DNA of 35,217 bases from Deltaproteobacteria bacterium (GTDB lineage: Bacteria; Myxococcota_A; Polyangia; GCA-2747355). Location of the stretch: contig JAFCZD010000005.1 of NCBI GenBank assembly GCA_019314525.1, positions 1-35,217 of the forward strand, given 5' to 3'. The position numbers and the translations under genes are program-made. The notes below the pieces were generated by a model, which searched no databases, had not been told where the DNA came from, and saw nothing but the letters and a program-made list of their open reading frames with translations. Position 1 is the stretch's first letter. Every line of letters begins with the position of its first letter. Of the stretch, positions 10,101 through 18,579 are shown piece by piece.

Positions 10101-12329
10101 TCAAAAGCTCGTGGCGATGGTGCCAAGGCCGCGCACCACATTCTTGAAAGAATAGCTCGCCACTTCGTCTTTGGAACCCCCGCGTGTGACCTTCACGTCC
10201 TTGTTCAACCACTGCATATTCCAGGCGAGGGTCACCCCGCTGAATTGGTATTTTAGGTCGATGAAGAGGTTCGTCTTGAAGGTGCGATAGTCTGGATAGT
10301 CTGGTCGTCCACCCACCACAGCCCCGGACCGTGCTTTTTCATCCCAATAGTCAAAGCGAAAGCCCCCGCGCACAGAGAACTCATCGTTGAGTTGCGTGGA
10401 GATCTGGGTGCGGGTGAAGATCAGGTGGCCCGCATAGTCATCGCCCTCGACGTCGAGGTCGCGCAGGTCTCGGTCGTAGATGTACTTGACCTTGGTCTCC
10501 CAGAGCAGCCCACGGCCCACGTCGAAGCGGTAGCCGAAGTCGAGCAACGCGATGAGCGTGCGCCGCGCCTGGTTCTGCTTGTAAACCGCGCGAGGATCGC
10601 GACCGCGATCGTTGGTGTTGGCGTAGGAGAAAAAATCCGTGTCCGTCATGCCATCGGGGAAAAGGAAGTCTGGGTAGACGCCGTAGTAGTTGCCGGCCTT
10701 GTCTTGTGGGCAGACGTTTGACGCGATGGGCACACCGTTCTGATCGGTGATATTGGTGCCCGTGCAGCGATCCTGAGCGTCGGTGTTGTATTCGAGGAAG
10801 GTGAACTCTCCCTGCACCTCTAGCGCGCCTCGGGTGAGTTTGGGCGAGATCGTCGCGCCATGCCAACCCACGATGGACTCATAGAACTTGTCGTTCCAGT
10901 CGATGAACTCGTTGGCGATATTGAGCGTGGGCACCTGTCCGTCGACGAAACCATCGGTGAGCAGGACGTCCGTCTCTCGACGCGCGCCAAAGTTGGCGAC
11001 CCAATCGGCGCTGATATTGAAATACTCCACACGGATGTCGAGGCCGATACCGAAGGGATCCGCGAGGTCGGTGCGGGCCTTGAGGGCGTAACCGTGGGCC
11101 CGCTTCATGGGAATGGGTGAGATGCCTTGGTTTCCATCGACGCTGTTGAAGACGTAGTCCAGATCTGGGTCCGAAAAGGAGTAGGCAAGGAGCAGGTTGC
11201 TATCGACGAAGCTCTTGTTGAACTGCATCTCAAGGGTGCTATTGACGTTCTGGTAGCGGGGCAGGGTAGCCACCCGACCGTCCTTCTTGTCGATGAAGTT
11301 CGTCGATCCGAGGGAGTCGGGATCGTTGAGGTCAGCCTCTTCGTCGAGCAAATAGGTTGCAATGGCCGTCCAACTCAAAGAGTCCAAGGGGCGCTGCGAG
11401 AGCTTGAGCGCATAGGCGGCGTCCCGCGTCCAGAAGGGGTTTTGCACGAGAGGGTCGTCGATGCCCGTGTTGTAGCCCGCTGAAGCGAAGAGCTTGGGCA
11501 GCGCGATGCGCGCGAAATGGTAATCGATGGTGCCCCAAGGGATGGTGCCGTCGAGGAAGAGGCCATTGGCGTTGTCACGGTCGATATAACGCACCTTGCC
11601 GATGGTCCACGCGTTGTACATGGCCAGGTCACTCGAGCCAGCGTGAAAGGTCTTCACGGTGGGGATCGGGGGCCGCATGCGTACGTAGAGCCCACGCAAC
11701 TGAATATACGCGGAGTGGTTCATGCCCAGGCTCTCGCCCGTGCCATCGGCGCCCCGCGGAAGGCCCGCCGCGTCTACAGAGAGGTCGCCATTTTCATAAA
11801 ACTCGGCCCATTGCCGATGGAAGCGGCTCTTGATGCGCGCGCCCACCTCCACCCGGTCGGAGACCCGTCCATCGAGATAGAGGGTAAGCTCAGAAGCAAA
11901 ACCGTTGTTACCGGTGAAGTTATCGCCTCGTGGGTGTGGTGTGCCGTAGCTGATGGACCCCTGACTCTGGTCGTTTTGGTAAAGGATCTTCGTGTAGGTC
12001 TCTGCGCGCCAGGAAAGCCGTGGCTTCTTGACGGGCGCCGGAGGGCCTCCCTTGGGCATGGACCTGCGAATTTGCTTCTCCCAGGCCTGCAGAAACTTCT
12101 TCTGTGCCGCGTTGAAGGGAGCCTTGGAGAGGTCGACGCTGGGCGTGTCATCGTCGTCATCTTCCTCTTCCTCGTCATCCACCTCTTCTTCATTTGCAGG
12201 CGTGACGTCCTTGGCGCTCGAGGGCTTGGATGCAGGTTTGGTGGCGCTTGGTTTTGGTTCTGGCTGAGCGATGGCGAAAGACGGTGTTAAAAACAGGAGG
12301 AAGAGGAAAATGGAAAGCAGCCGAGGCAT
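10101..12329 (-). CDS. Outer-membrane beta-barrel protein (putative glucan porin-like component)
   Basis: 742 aa, signal peptide MPRLLSIFLFLLFLTPSFAIA, Asp/Glu-rich stretch (EEEVDDEEEEDDDDD), alternating beta-strand pattern, C-terminal Phe (...GTIATSF) typical of a barrel-assembly signal. AGGAG ribosome-binding site upstream of ATG. Confidence 0.75.
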   Translation of the reverse strand: MPRLLSIFLFLLFLTPSFAIAQPEPKPSATKPASKPSSAKDVTPANEEEVDDEEEEDDDDDTPSVDLSKAPFNAAQKKFLQAWEKQIRRSMPKGGPPAPVKKPRLSWRAETYTKILYQNDQSQGSISYGTPHPRGDNFTGNNGFASELTLYLDGRVSDRVEVGARIKSRFHRQWAEFYENGDLSVDAAGLPRGADGTGESLGMNHSAYIQLRGLYVRMRPPIPTVKTFHAGSSDLAMYNAWTIGKVRYIDRDNANGLFLDGTIPWGTIDYHFARIALPKLFASAGYNTGIDDPLVQNPFWTRDAAYALKLSQRPLDSLSWTAIATYLLDEEADLNDPDSLGSTNFIDKKDGRVATLPRYQNVNSTLEMQFNKSFVDSNLLLAYSFSDPDLDYVFNSVDGNQGISPIPMKRAHGYALKARTDLADPFGIGLDIRVEYFNISADWVANFGARRETDVLLTDGFVDGQVPTLNIANEFIDWNDKFYESIVGWHGATISPKLTRGALEVQGEFTFLEYNTDAQDRCTGTNITDQNGVPIASNVCPQDKAGNYYGVYPDFLFPDGMTDTDFFSYANTNDRGRDPRAVYKQNQARRTLIALLDFGYRFDVGRGLLWETKVKYIYDRDLRDLDVEGDDYAGHLIFTRTQISTQLNDEFSVRGGFRFDYWDEKARSGAVVGGRPDYPDYRTFKTNLFIDLKYQFSGVTLAWNMQWLNKDVKVTRGGSKDEVASYSFKNVVRGLGTIATSF

Positions 12330-12391
12330 TGAAAATGGGCTCCTTTTTGCACGAACGTCTAGGGAATTGCTGATAGTCTCTGCCGCACTGC

Positions 12392-12408
12392 AGCAAGATT
12401 CCTGCCAG
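12392..12408 (-). promoter_or_regulatory. Sigma-54 (RpoN) -24/-12 promoter driving the barrel-lipoprotein-amylase operon
   Basis: Minus-strand CTGGCAGGAATCTTGCT against consensus YTGGCACGRNNNTTGCW: one mismatch, GG-N10-GC spacing exact. Predicted +1 near 12381, about 50 nt before the ATG at 12329, just downstream of an NtrC-family regulator gene. Confidence 0.8.
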
Positions 12409-12440
12409 CGTCTAAATGACCAAAATGATGAGGATAGCGC

Positions 12441-12494
12441 GTTGCGGATTACAACATGTGGCGCAGGCTTCCCACGCTTGTTGTCATCTGCAAC
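12441..12494. promoter_or_regulatory. Pair of 15-bp GTTG-N7-CAAC dyads, candidate enhancer sites for the sigma-54 activator
   Basis: 12441-12455 GTTGCGGATTACAAC and 12480-12494 GTTGTCATCTGCAAC. Each is an imperfect dyad; they match 13/15 when one is reverse complemented. Centres are 39 bp apart, at about -67 and -106 from the predicted +1. Confidence 0.6.
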
Positions 12495-12524
12495 AGCCGA
12501 TGGGTAGACGACGACACCATTGTC

Positions 12525-13937
12525 CTAGAAGTCCTCGCCAGGCTCGTCTTCCCCCTCGACTCCATCGTAGCGACGGAGCTTCTTCCAGAGGGTCGTCCGG
12601 TTGATGCCAAGGATCTCGGCGGCCTTGCTCTTCTGGCCGCCACAAGCACGCAACACCACCTCGATATGGTGCCGCTCGAGGTCCTCGAGGCTCCTGCCCT
12701 CGAAGGGGTAGGGACTCTCCGCACATCGCGAGGCGGGCGCCGGGATACCTTCAGCGTGGGGCGCCACTGAGATCTCGTCTGAGAGGTCTGCACTATCGAT
12801 CACCCCCCCGGAGGAGAGAATCACCGCACGCTCGATCACGTTCTGTAACTCGCGCACATTGCCAGGCCAAGGGCGCTGCTGCAGGTATCCGAGGCCTGCC
12901 TCCGTGATGCCCTCCACCGGTTGACGCACTTTCAACGCTGCTTCACGCACAAAGCGCTCTGCGAGCAGGGGAATATCTTCAGGTCGATCCCTCAGCGGCG
13001 GGATCTCGATGCTGATCACGTTTAGGCGGTAGAAGAGATCCTCACGGAAGGTCTTTTGCTGCACCTCTTGGCGTAGATCTCGGTTCGTCGCCGCCACCAC
13101 GCGTACGTCTACCTTCTTCGTCTCCACCGCCCCAACAGCTTTGACCTCTCCCTCTTGGAGCAGCCGTAAGAGCTTGGGCTGCATATCGAGAGCCAGCTCA
13201 CCCACCTCGTCGAGAAAGAGGGTCCCGCGGGCCGCGGCTGTTACCAACCCAGCCTTGGCCACGTGAGCGCCGGTAAAAGAGCCTTTGGCGTGCCCGAAGA
13301 GCTCGCTCTCCAAGAGCGTGCCCACCATGGCGCCGCAGTTAATGGGCACGAAGGGGCGCGCGGCTCTATCGCTGTGCACATGGATCGCCCGCGCCACGAG
13401 CTCTTTGCCGGTGCCGCTCTCCCCGCTGATCAAGATTGTGGTGTTGGTCCGGGCCACCTTGCGGATCATCGCGCTGAGGGCGCGCATCTTCGCTGAACCA
13501 CCCAAGATCGCATCGACGCCGCTCTTTGCGCGCAGCTCACGCCGGAAGACCTCGTTTTCATCTTGGAGCGCCCGCTCTTTGAGCGCACGGCCCACCACGA
13601 TCCGCATTTCGTCAGGGGTGAAGGGCTTGGTGATGTAATCACGAGCGCCCTGCTTCATGCCCTCAATAGCTGTCTCCAACGAGGGGTAGCCGGTAACGAG
13701 GATTACCACCTGTTCTGGCTGCTCTTCCCGCATGCGTTTGCAGAGCTCGAGGCCATCCATCTCGGGCATCTTGATATCCGAGAGCACCACATCGAATTCG
13801 CTCTCTGCGAAGCGAACCAAGGCCTCGGATGCCGAGGCGGCCACGACCACTTCGTGACCCGCTCGACGCAAGATATCCGAGGAGAGCGTCCTCACCCCAC
13901 GCTCATCATCAACCACCAGTATTCGTGCTTGCACCAT
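12525..13937 (-). CDS. NtrC-family sigma-54-dependent response regulator (REC-AAA+-Fis HTH)
   Basis: Likely ATG start MVQARILVVDDERGVRT (13937; the ORF-track start at 13979 is TTG). Receiver domain (VVLSDIKMPEMDG), AAA+ Walker A GESGTGKE, GSFTGA loop, C-terminal Fis-type helix-turn-helix (KAAEILGINRTTLWKKL). Confidence 0.95.
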   Translation of the reverse strand: MVQARILVVDDERGVRTLSSDILRRAGHEVVVAASASEALVRFAESEFDVVLSDIKMPEMDGLELCKRMREEQPEQVVILVTGYPSLETAIEGMKQGARDYITKPFTPDEMRIVVGRALKERALQDENEVFRRELRAKSGVDAILGGSAKMRALSAMIRKVARTNTTILISGESGTGKELVARAIHVHSDRAARPFVPINCGAMVGTLLESELFGHAKGSFTGAHVAKAGLVTAAARGTLFLDEVGELALDMQPKLLRLLQEGEVKAVGAVETKKVDVRVVAATNRDLRQEVQQKTFREDLFYRLNVISIEIPPLRDRPEDIPLLAERFVREAALKVRQPVEGITEAGLGYLQQRPWPGNVRELQNVIERAVILSSGGVIDSADLSDEISVAPHAEGIPAPASRCAESPYPFEGRSLEDLERHHIEVVLRACGGQKSKAAEILGINRTTLWKKLRRYDGVEGEDEPGEDF

Positions 13938-13980
13938 GATCCTCACGATCGACCTTAGGCCGTCTCCAATATGCGCCAAC

Positions 13981-16200
13981 TCAACGGCCGTTGGCTACCT
14001 CCTCGAAGGAAGGCAAGATGACGCGAAATGTCGCGCCGGACCCTTGGGTACTCTCGACCTCGATCTTGCCCCCATGATCGCTGACGATCCCATGACTCAC
14101 CGAAAGACCCAAGCCTGTACCAGCCCCTGGAGCCTTTGTCGTGAAAAAGGGATCGAAGATCCTGTCGATATTTTTCCCCCGGATACCCGGCCCGTCATCA
14201 GAAAACTCGACATAGACCTGCGCTGGCGCCACATCATCCAGGGTGCCGCTGCGCAGGGTGAGCGTACCACCATCTGTCATCGCGTGCCCTGCGTTGGTGA
14301 GCAGGTTGACGAAGACCTGCTCAAGCCGACGCCCATCCACCAGCACCAGGGGAAGATCTGCGCTGAGCTCTTCCACCACCTTCACCCGCCGCTTTCGCAG
14401 ATCGGGTCCCACGAGCGCCAAGGTGTGACGTATTAAATCAGCGAGGGGTTGAGGTCGCTTTTCACCGGACTCCTGGCGAGAGAAGTCCAGCAGGTTGCGC
14501 ACGATCATCTGTACGCGCTGCGCCTCTTCTGCGACCAACTCGAGAGCAGCCCTATCGGGCGAGTCGGCGTCTACCCCTTCGAGGAGCAGCTTGGCGTAGC
14601 CAAGGATCGTCGTCAGCGGGTTGTTGATCTCATGGGCCACACCCGCCGCCAAGACGCCAACGCTCGAAAGCTTCTCCGAGCGCAAGAGCTGTTGCTGCAG
14701 GCGAGCGCTCTCGGAGAGATCCTCCTGGAGGATCACCGCGCCATCCACCTCGCCGCTGCGGCTGCGTAGGGGAGTGATACGAACTCGGTAACGCAAGGGC
14801 TTGCGCGCGGAAAAGGGCGTGCGTTGTCCCTTGGTCAGGTTGAGATCCACCTCACCACCCACATCCAGCACACGCTCCAATCGCTCCAAAACCCCGGCTT
14901 CGTCGCGTTCGGCTGGAAAGACCTCATCGAGCAACTGCCCCACAGCGTCGGCCGCCACCACCTCGCTGAGCTGCTCCTGGGCGGGGTTCAGCGTCAGGAT
15001 GCGCCCATCCTTGTCGATGGAGATCACACCAATGGGCAGGCTGCGCACCAGGTTTTCGCGGAACTCCGTAAGGGCGTACATGCACTCGCGGTCGTCCCGC
15101 AACTCAGACACCATCACAGCGAAGCTCTCGGCGAGTTGCCCGATCTCGTCCCGTTCGCGCACCTTATCAAAGGCGATGTCGAGGTTCCCCGCGGCGACCT
15201 GTCGTGTCTGGCGTACCAGGCGGGAGAGTGGGCGCGTCAAGCGTCGGGCGCTGAAGGCTCCCACCCCGAGGGCTAGGACCAACATTCCGATGACCACCGC
15301 CAGGGTATTTCGGGCCGTGCGGCTGGCCAAGGCGTAGGCGTCGCGGGTGGGCTGGTGCAGGATCACCCCCCAGCGCACCGCGCGGAACTCGCTCATGCCA
15401 GCGATATTGCGATAAACCGAGAGCCAACGGCGCCCTTGGTCGTCATCCCACTCGAGGTGCCCCGCTTCGTGGCTGGCGAGGAGGCGATCGATGACAGGGT
15501 CGCGCCGCCGCTGCTGCCCACCACTGCCCACCTTCGGACCTTCACCGCGCGCGGCCACTCGCCGGCCCGATCCATCGACCACCAGGAGGCCCGCGTTATT
15601 GCCCAAGCGAGGTTCGGCAAGGCGCTGGCGCACGAAGGTCAGGTCCACCACGCCAGCAACGAAACCAAAGAGAGCGCCACGACGATCGCGGGCCTGCACC
15701 ACCATCAGCACACGCCGCTTACCGTCTGCGCCAAAGAGCACATCGCTGACATAACCTCCGTAAGTATTGGCCTGTTCGCGCTCGAAACCCGTACCCGCGT
15801 CCAAAGCATCCCCGGCTACACGTTTGCCACGTGCATCAAGCGCAGTAGCCGTGTCGAGGAGGGGGAATTCGGCACGAAGACGGCGCAGCAGGCGAGCCAA
15901 CGCACGTTTCTCCGTATCACCCTCGGACGCGACGTCGCGCAAACCACCCCAACCGCTCGCGGTCACCGCGAGGGCCCGTCGCGTGTCCTGCAGCCGTGTA
16001 TTGAGTTCATGACCAATGGAGCGAATCAGCGCCAGATGGCCTCGGGTGACCTCGTCCTGCACGTTGCCGCGCGCGCTGTGGATAGCGATCCAACCCAACA
16101 GGAGGGTAGGTGTGAGCGCCATCAAGGCGAGGAGGATCACCAGCCGGGAGCGCAACCCGGCCCGAACCCGAGGGGGCAGCGCCACCTTTTCTTCGGTCAT
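13981..16200 (-). CDS. Membrane sensor histidine kinase (extracytoplasmic Cache-like domain, HAMP, PAS, HisKA, HATPase)
   Basis: Start MTEEKVALPPRV at 16200 overlapping the upstream stop (ATGA). Two transmembrane segments, HAMP, PAS (VRSLPIGVISIDKDGRILTLNPA), H-box AHEINNPLTTILG, N/G boxes (VFVNLLTNAGHAM, FSDDGPGI, GTGLGLSVSHGIV). Confidence 0.95.
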   Translation of the reverse strand: MTEEKVALPPRVRAGLRSRLVILLALMALTPTLLLGWIAIHSARGNVQDEVTRGHLALIRSIGHELNTRLQDTRRALAVTASGWGGLRDVASEGDTEKRALARLLRRLRAEFPLLDTATALDARGKRVAGDALDAGTGFEREQANTYGGYVSDVLFGADGKRRVLMVVQARDRRGALFGFVAGVVDLTFVRQRLAEPRLGNNAGLLVVDGSGRRVAARGEGPKVGSGGQQRRRDPVIDRLLASHEAGHLEWDDDQGRRWLSVYRNIAGMSEFRAVRWGVILHQPTRDAYALASRTARNTLAVVIGMLVLALGVGAFSARRLTRPLSRLVRQTRQVAAGNLDIAFDKVRERDEIGQLAESFAVMVSELRDDRECMYALTEFRENLVRSLPIGVISIDKDGRILTLNPAQEQLSEVVAADAVGQLLDEVFPAERDEAGVLERLERVLDVGGEVDLNLTKGQRTPFSARKPLRYRVRITPLRSRSGEVDGAVILQEDLSESARLQQQLLRSEKLSSVGVLAAGVAHEINNPLTTILGYAKLLLEGVDADSPDRAALELVAEEAQRVQMIVRNLLDFSRQESGEKRPQPLADLIRHTLALVGPDLRKRRVKVVEELSADLPLVLVDGRRLEQVFVNLLTNAGHAMTDGGTLTLRSGTLDDVAPAQVYVEFSDDGPGIRGKNIDRIFDPFFTTKAPGAGTGLGLSVSHGIVSDHGGKIEVESTQGSGATFRVILPSFEEVANGR

Positions 16201-17669
16201 GGTGCCAGACCCGACTTGCCGGGCTGTGATGCAGCTGGAGATCCAGCCGGTGCGGTGGCTGGTGCGGTCGCCGGTGTTGTGGGTGGGCCCAGGAGTCGTC
16301 GCCACGCCTTCGCCACTGCCGCGAGGGCCTCTTTGGGCTGCGCGTCCCCAAGGAGCACCGCTTGCACTGCGGGAGTAAAATCGTCGAAAATACGTGCCAT
16401 GATCGGATGAGCGGGACGCGCGCGGGCACCCTTCAAAGCGGCGCGAAAGGCTCCGATCAGGGGCAGGCGCTTCACCCTGGCACGATCATAAACTTCAGCG
16501 ATGGCAGGAAGAAGCCCCGCACGCTCGGCGAAGACCATTTGAGCATCTCCATCGGCGAGAGCCATGGCCAGCTTCCAGGCCAGAGCAGGGTCTTTGGCGC
16601 AGCGTGAGACGACGAAGCCGTGGCCGCTCATGGGCGCCGTGGGTCGCCCTGAGGGCCCCATGGGCAAAGGAGCGACGCCGAGGTGTCGATGCTCACGGAA
16701 AGCAGGCTGCTTGAGGATCGCCCGCGCAGCCCAGGGCCCGTTGACCATCATCGCCAGCTCGCCGCGACCAAAGCGTTGCAGCTGATCTTCATAGTCGTTG
16801 GAGAGCCGCAGGTGGGGCGGGGCGATGTGATGGGTGCGCGCCAAGTCACGGTAGAAGCTCAGCGCCTGCACCGCGCGCGCCTTATCAATAAAGATCTCGC
16901 CGGAGTCAGGGTCTAAGAGCTGACCCCCATGGGCCCACAAGAAGGGGAGAAACCAATATCCATCCGCGCGCACATAAAAACCCCACCGGATCGCCTGTGA
17001 GACGACGAAGGCAGGCGAACTCGACGGCTTCCCGGCTCGGTCCGTCGTGAGTCGCTGACCCACGCTAATGAGCTGCTTCAGCGTCTGCGGTGGCTTCTTT
17101 AAGAGGGCTTTGTTGTAGAGCAGCGCCAGGCCATCCACGCTGGTCGGTACGAGGTAGGTCTTTCCGCGGTAGCGCCCAACATCGGCGGCCTCTGCGAGAT
17201 AATCGCCTCGTGGCACGACCTTGCCCTTGGCAGGGCGCAAGAAGCCGCGCTCGACGAAGCCAGCCAACCACGGCAACTCAGCACGAAAGACATCAGGCGC
17301 GTTTGGCGCACAACCTGTCACAGCCCGGCGGAAAGCGTTCTGCGCCTGAGAAAAGGGGATCACCGTCGCGCGAACGCGGACATCGGGGTAACGCTCTTGC
17401 ACACGAGCAATCACGTCATTGAGCGCCTCGGTCTCATGGGGGTTGAAGGTGTGCCAGAGCCGCACCTCTTGGCCTGGTGGTTTCGTGGATGTGTGGTCGC
17501 GGCACGCAGACAAGGCTCCCAAACCAAAGAGAAGGAAGCTCGTCAACCATGGCGACGCAAGTCTTTGCGTGCAAAATCTCACGTCCGGCAACTTGCCGCA
17601 CCCGCCTGCAACTGGCAACTGTGAACATTTGTTCGCAGTTGGCCGTGAAGAAGAGTGCACGCCAAACAT
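16197..17669 (-). CDS. Extracellular solute-binding lipoprotein, maltose/maltodextrin-type; start uncertain (17669 ATG or 17582 GTG)
   Basis: Lipobox-like FGLGALSAC; VRLWHTFNPHETEALNDVIARVQERYPDVRV and DVFRAELPWLAGFVERGFL are typical of sugar-binding proteins. The GTG at 17582 gives a conventional signal peptide (VRFCTQRLASPWLTSFLLFGLGALSAC). Confidence 0.85.
   Translation of the reverse strand: MFGVHSSSRPTANKCSQLPVAGGCGKLPDVRFCTQRLASPWLTSFLLFGLGALSACRDHTSTKPPGQEVRLWHTFNPHETEALNDVIARVQERYPDVRVRATVIPFSQAQNAFRRAVTGCAPNAPDVFRAELPWLAGFVERGFLRPAKGKVVPRGDYLAEAADVGRYRGKTYLVPTSVDGLALLYNKALLKKPPQTLKQLISVGQRLTTDRAGKPSSSPAFVVSQAIRWGFYVRADGYWFLPFLWAHGGQLLDPDSGEIFIDKARAVQALSFYRDLARTHHIAPPHLRLSNDYEDQLQRFGRGELAMMVNGPWAARAILKQPAFREHRHLGVAPLPMGPSGRPTAPMSGHGFVVSRCAKDPALAWKLAMALADGDAQMVFAERAGLLPAIAEVYDRARVKRLPLIGAFRAALKGARARPAHPIMARIFDDFTPAVQAVLLGDAQPKEALAAVAKAWRRLLGPPTTPATAPATAPAGSPAASQPGKSGLAP
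17586..17641. promoter_or_regulatory. Dyad-rich putative operator region upstream of the solute-binding protein operon
   Basis: Palindrome CGGCAA-C-TTGCCG (17586-17598), direct repeats GCAACTG-GCAACTG (17608-17621), and 26-bp near-perfect palindrome CAACTGTGAACATTTGTTCGCAGTTG (17616-17641, one mismatched pair). Confidence 0.5.
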
Positions 17670-17724
17670 TGAATGTGGAGGTTGTTTTTCCTAGAAACAA
17701 GCACTTGCGGCGCGCACGATGGTG

Positions 17725-17739
17725 GGCATGAACACTGCA
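17725..17739 (+). promoter_or_regulatory. Weak candidate sigma-54 promoter upstream of the 17768 barrel gene
   Basis: GGCATGAACACTGCA: GG-N10-GC spacing correct, but several non-core mismatches and a predicted 5' UTR of only about 18 nt. Confidence 0.3.
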
Positions 17740-17767
17740 TGACCTGGTCGCAGCTCAGGAGGCTTCC

Positions 17768-18478
17768 ATGCGCATAACCCTCATTATCGGCGCCACTCTG
17801 CTTGGGGTCTGGAGTATGTCTAGCCCTGCAGAAGCTCAGCCGTGCTGTGCTCCTCGCCCCGTACATGTTCGTCCTGTGTATGTTCACCCAGCGCCTGTTC
17901 CGGTACGCCCCGTCTATCGCGTGCAAGGCCAACGTTATCGGCCCACTTTTCGCATCCCTTGGTCTATCGGCCTCCATGTGACGGGGATTTCGACAAACCA
18001 ACGCGTCGGAGACGAAGGGGTTGCTCTCGGGGGCATGGGCGGGCACGTGCGTATGCGTGGCTACCGTTGGGGCACGGAACTCTCCCTGGATGTCCTGGGA
18101 AATCGCTTCCTCGAAGGTGGCGTTGAGCGCGTAGCGGTGCCCCTGCAGGTCTCAGGCATGCTTTATCTGGTCCCACGGGGCCAACTCCAAGTCTACCTAC
18201 TCGGGGGAGCGCAAGCCGTTTTCTCCCATGTAACCTGGAACCTACCCAACCTGAGCACAGACCAGACGTTCACTCAGGTGGGCTTGCACGCAGGCGTTGG
18301 AGCAGAGCTCTTCCTCTCGCGCCGCTTCGCGCTCACCGCGGATCTTCGCGTCTTTGGCCTGGCGCGCAGCGACGAGGCGGACGACGGTGTTCATTATGCG
18401 GGCATTGATCAGGAAGCGGTTGTCCCGCAGAAGACGTCGGGCATGCAAGCCAACATCGGCGTCAACTACCATTTCTAA
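17768..18478 (+). CDS. Small outer-membrane beta-barrel protein
   Basis: 236 aa, AGGAGG ribosome-binding site, signal peptide, His/Val/Pro-rich N-terminus, beta-strand alternation, C-terminal ...GVNYHF. Confidence 0.7.
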   Translation: MRITLIIGATLLGVWSMSSPAEAQPCCAPRPVHVRPVYVHPAPVPVRPVYRVQGQRYRPTFRIPWSIGLHVTGISTNQRVGDEGVALGGMGGHVRMRGYRWGTELSLDVLGNRFLEGGVERVAVPLQVSGMLYLVPRGQLQVYLLGGAQAVFSHVTWNLPNLSTDQTFTQVGLHAGVGAELFLSRRFALTADLRVFGLARSDEADDGVHYAGIDQEAVVPQKTSGMQANIGVNYHF

Positions 18479-18579
18479 ATGTGTCGCTAGCGAACCTCAC
18501 TCAGTTTCGCGCCGCAGCAACATGTGCACCCAACTACTATGGGTAGGCAAAGTCCGCACGAGCGTGTAAAACCTGCGCC

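Noticed and set aside
10093-10212. N-terminal extension MVEQGREGHTRGF... of the 1464-aa ORF
   Set aside because: It overlaps the end of the upstream barrel gene and would bury the lipoprotein signal peptide; the ATG at 10092 is a better start.
12441-12494. Inverted repeat read as an intrinsic terminator for the response regulator gene
   Set aside because: 22-nt spacer, no T-tract after the stem in the direction of transcription, and each arm is itself a dyad, which fits protein-binding sites better.
13938-13979. N-terminal extension MAHIGDGLRSIVRI of the response regulator from a TTG start
   Set aside because: The ATG at 13937 begins exactly at the receiver-domain start (MVQARILVVDDE); the extension has no supporting signal.
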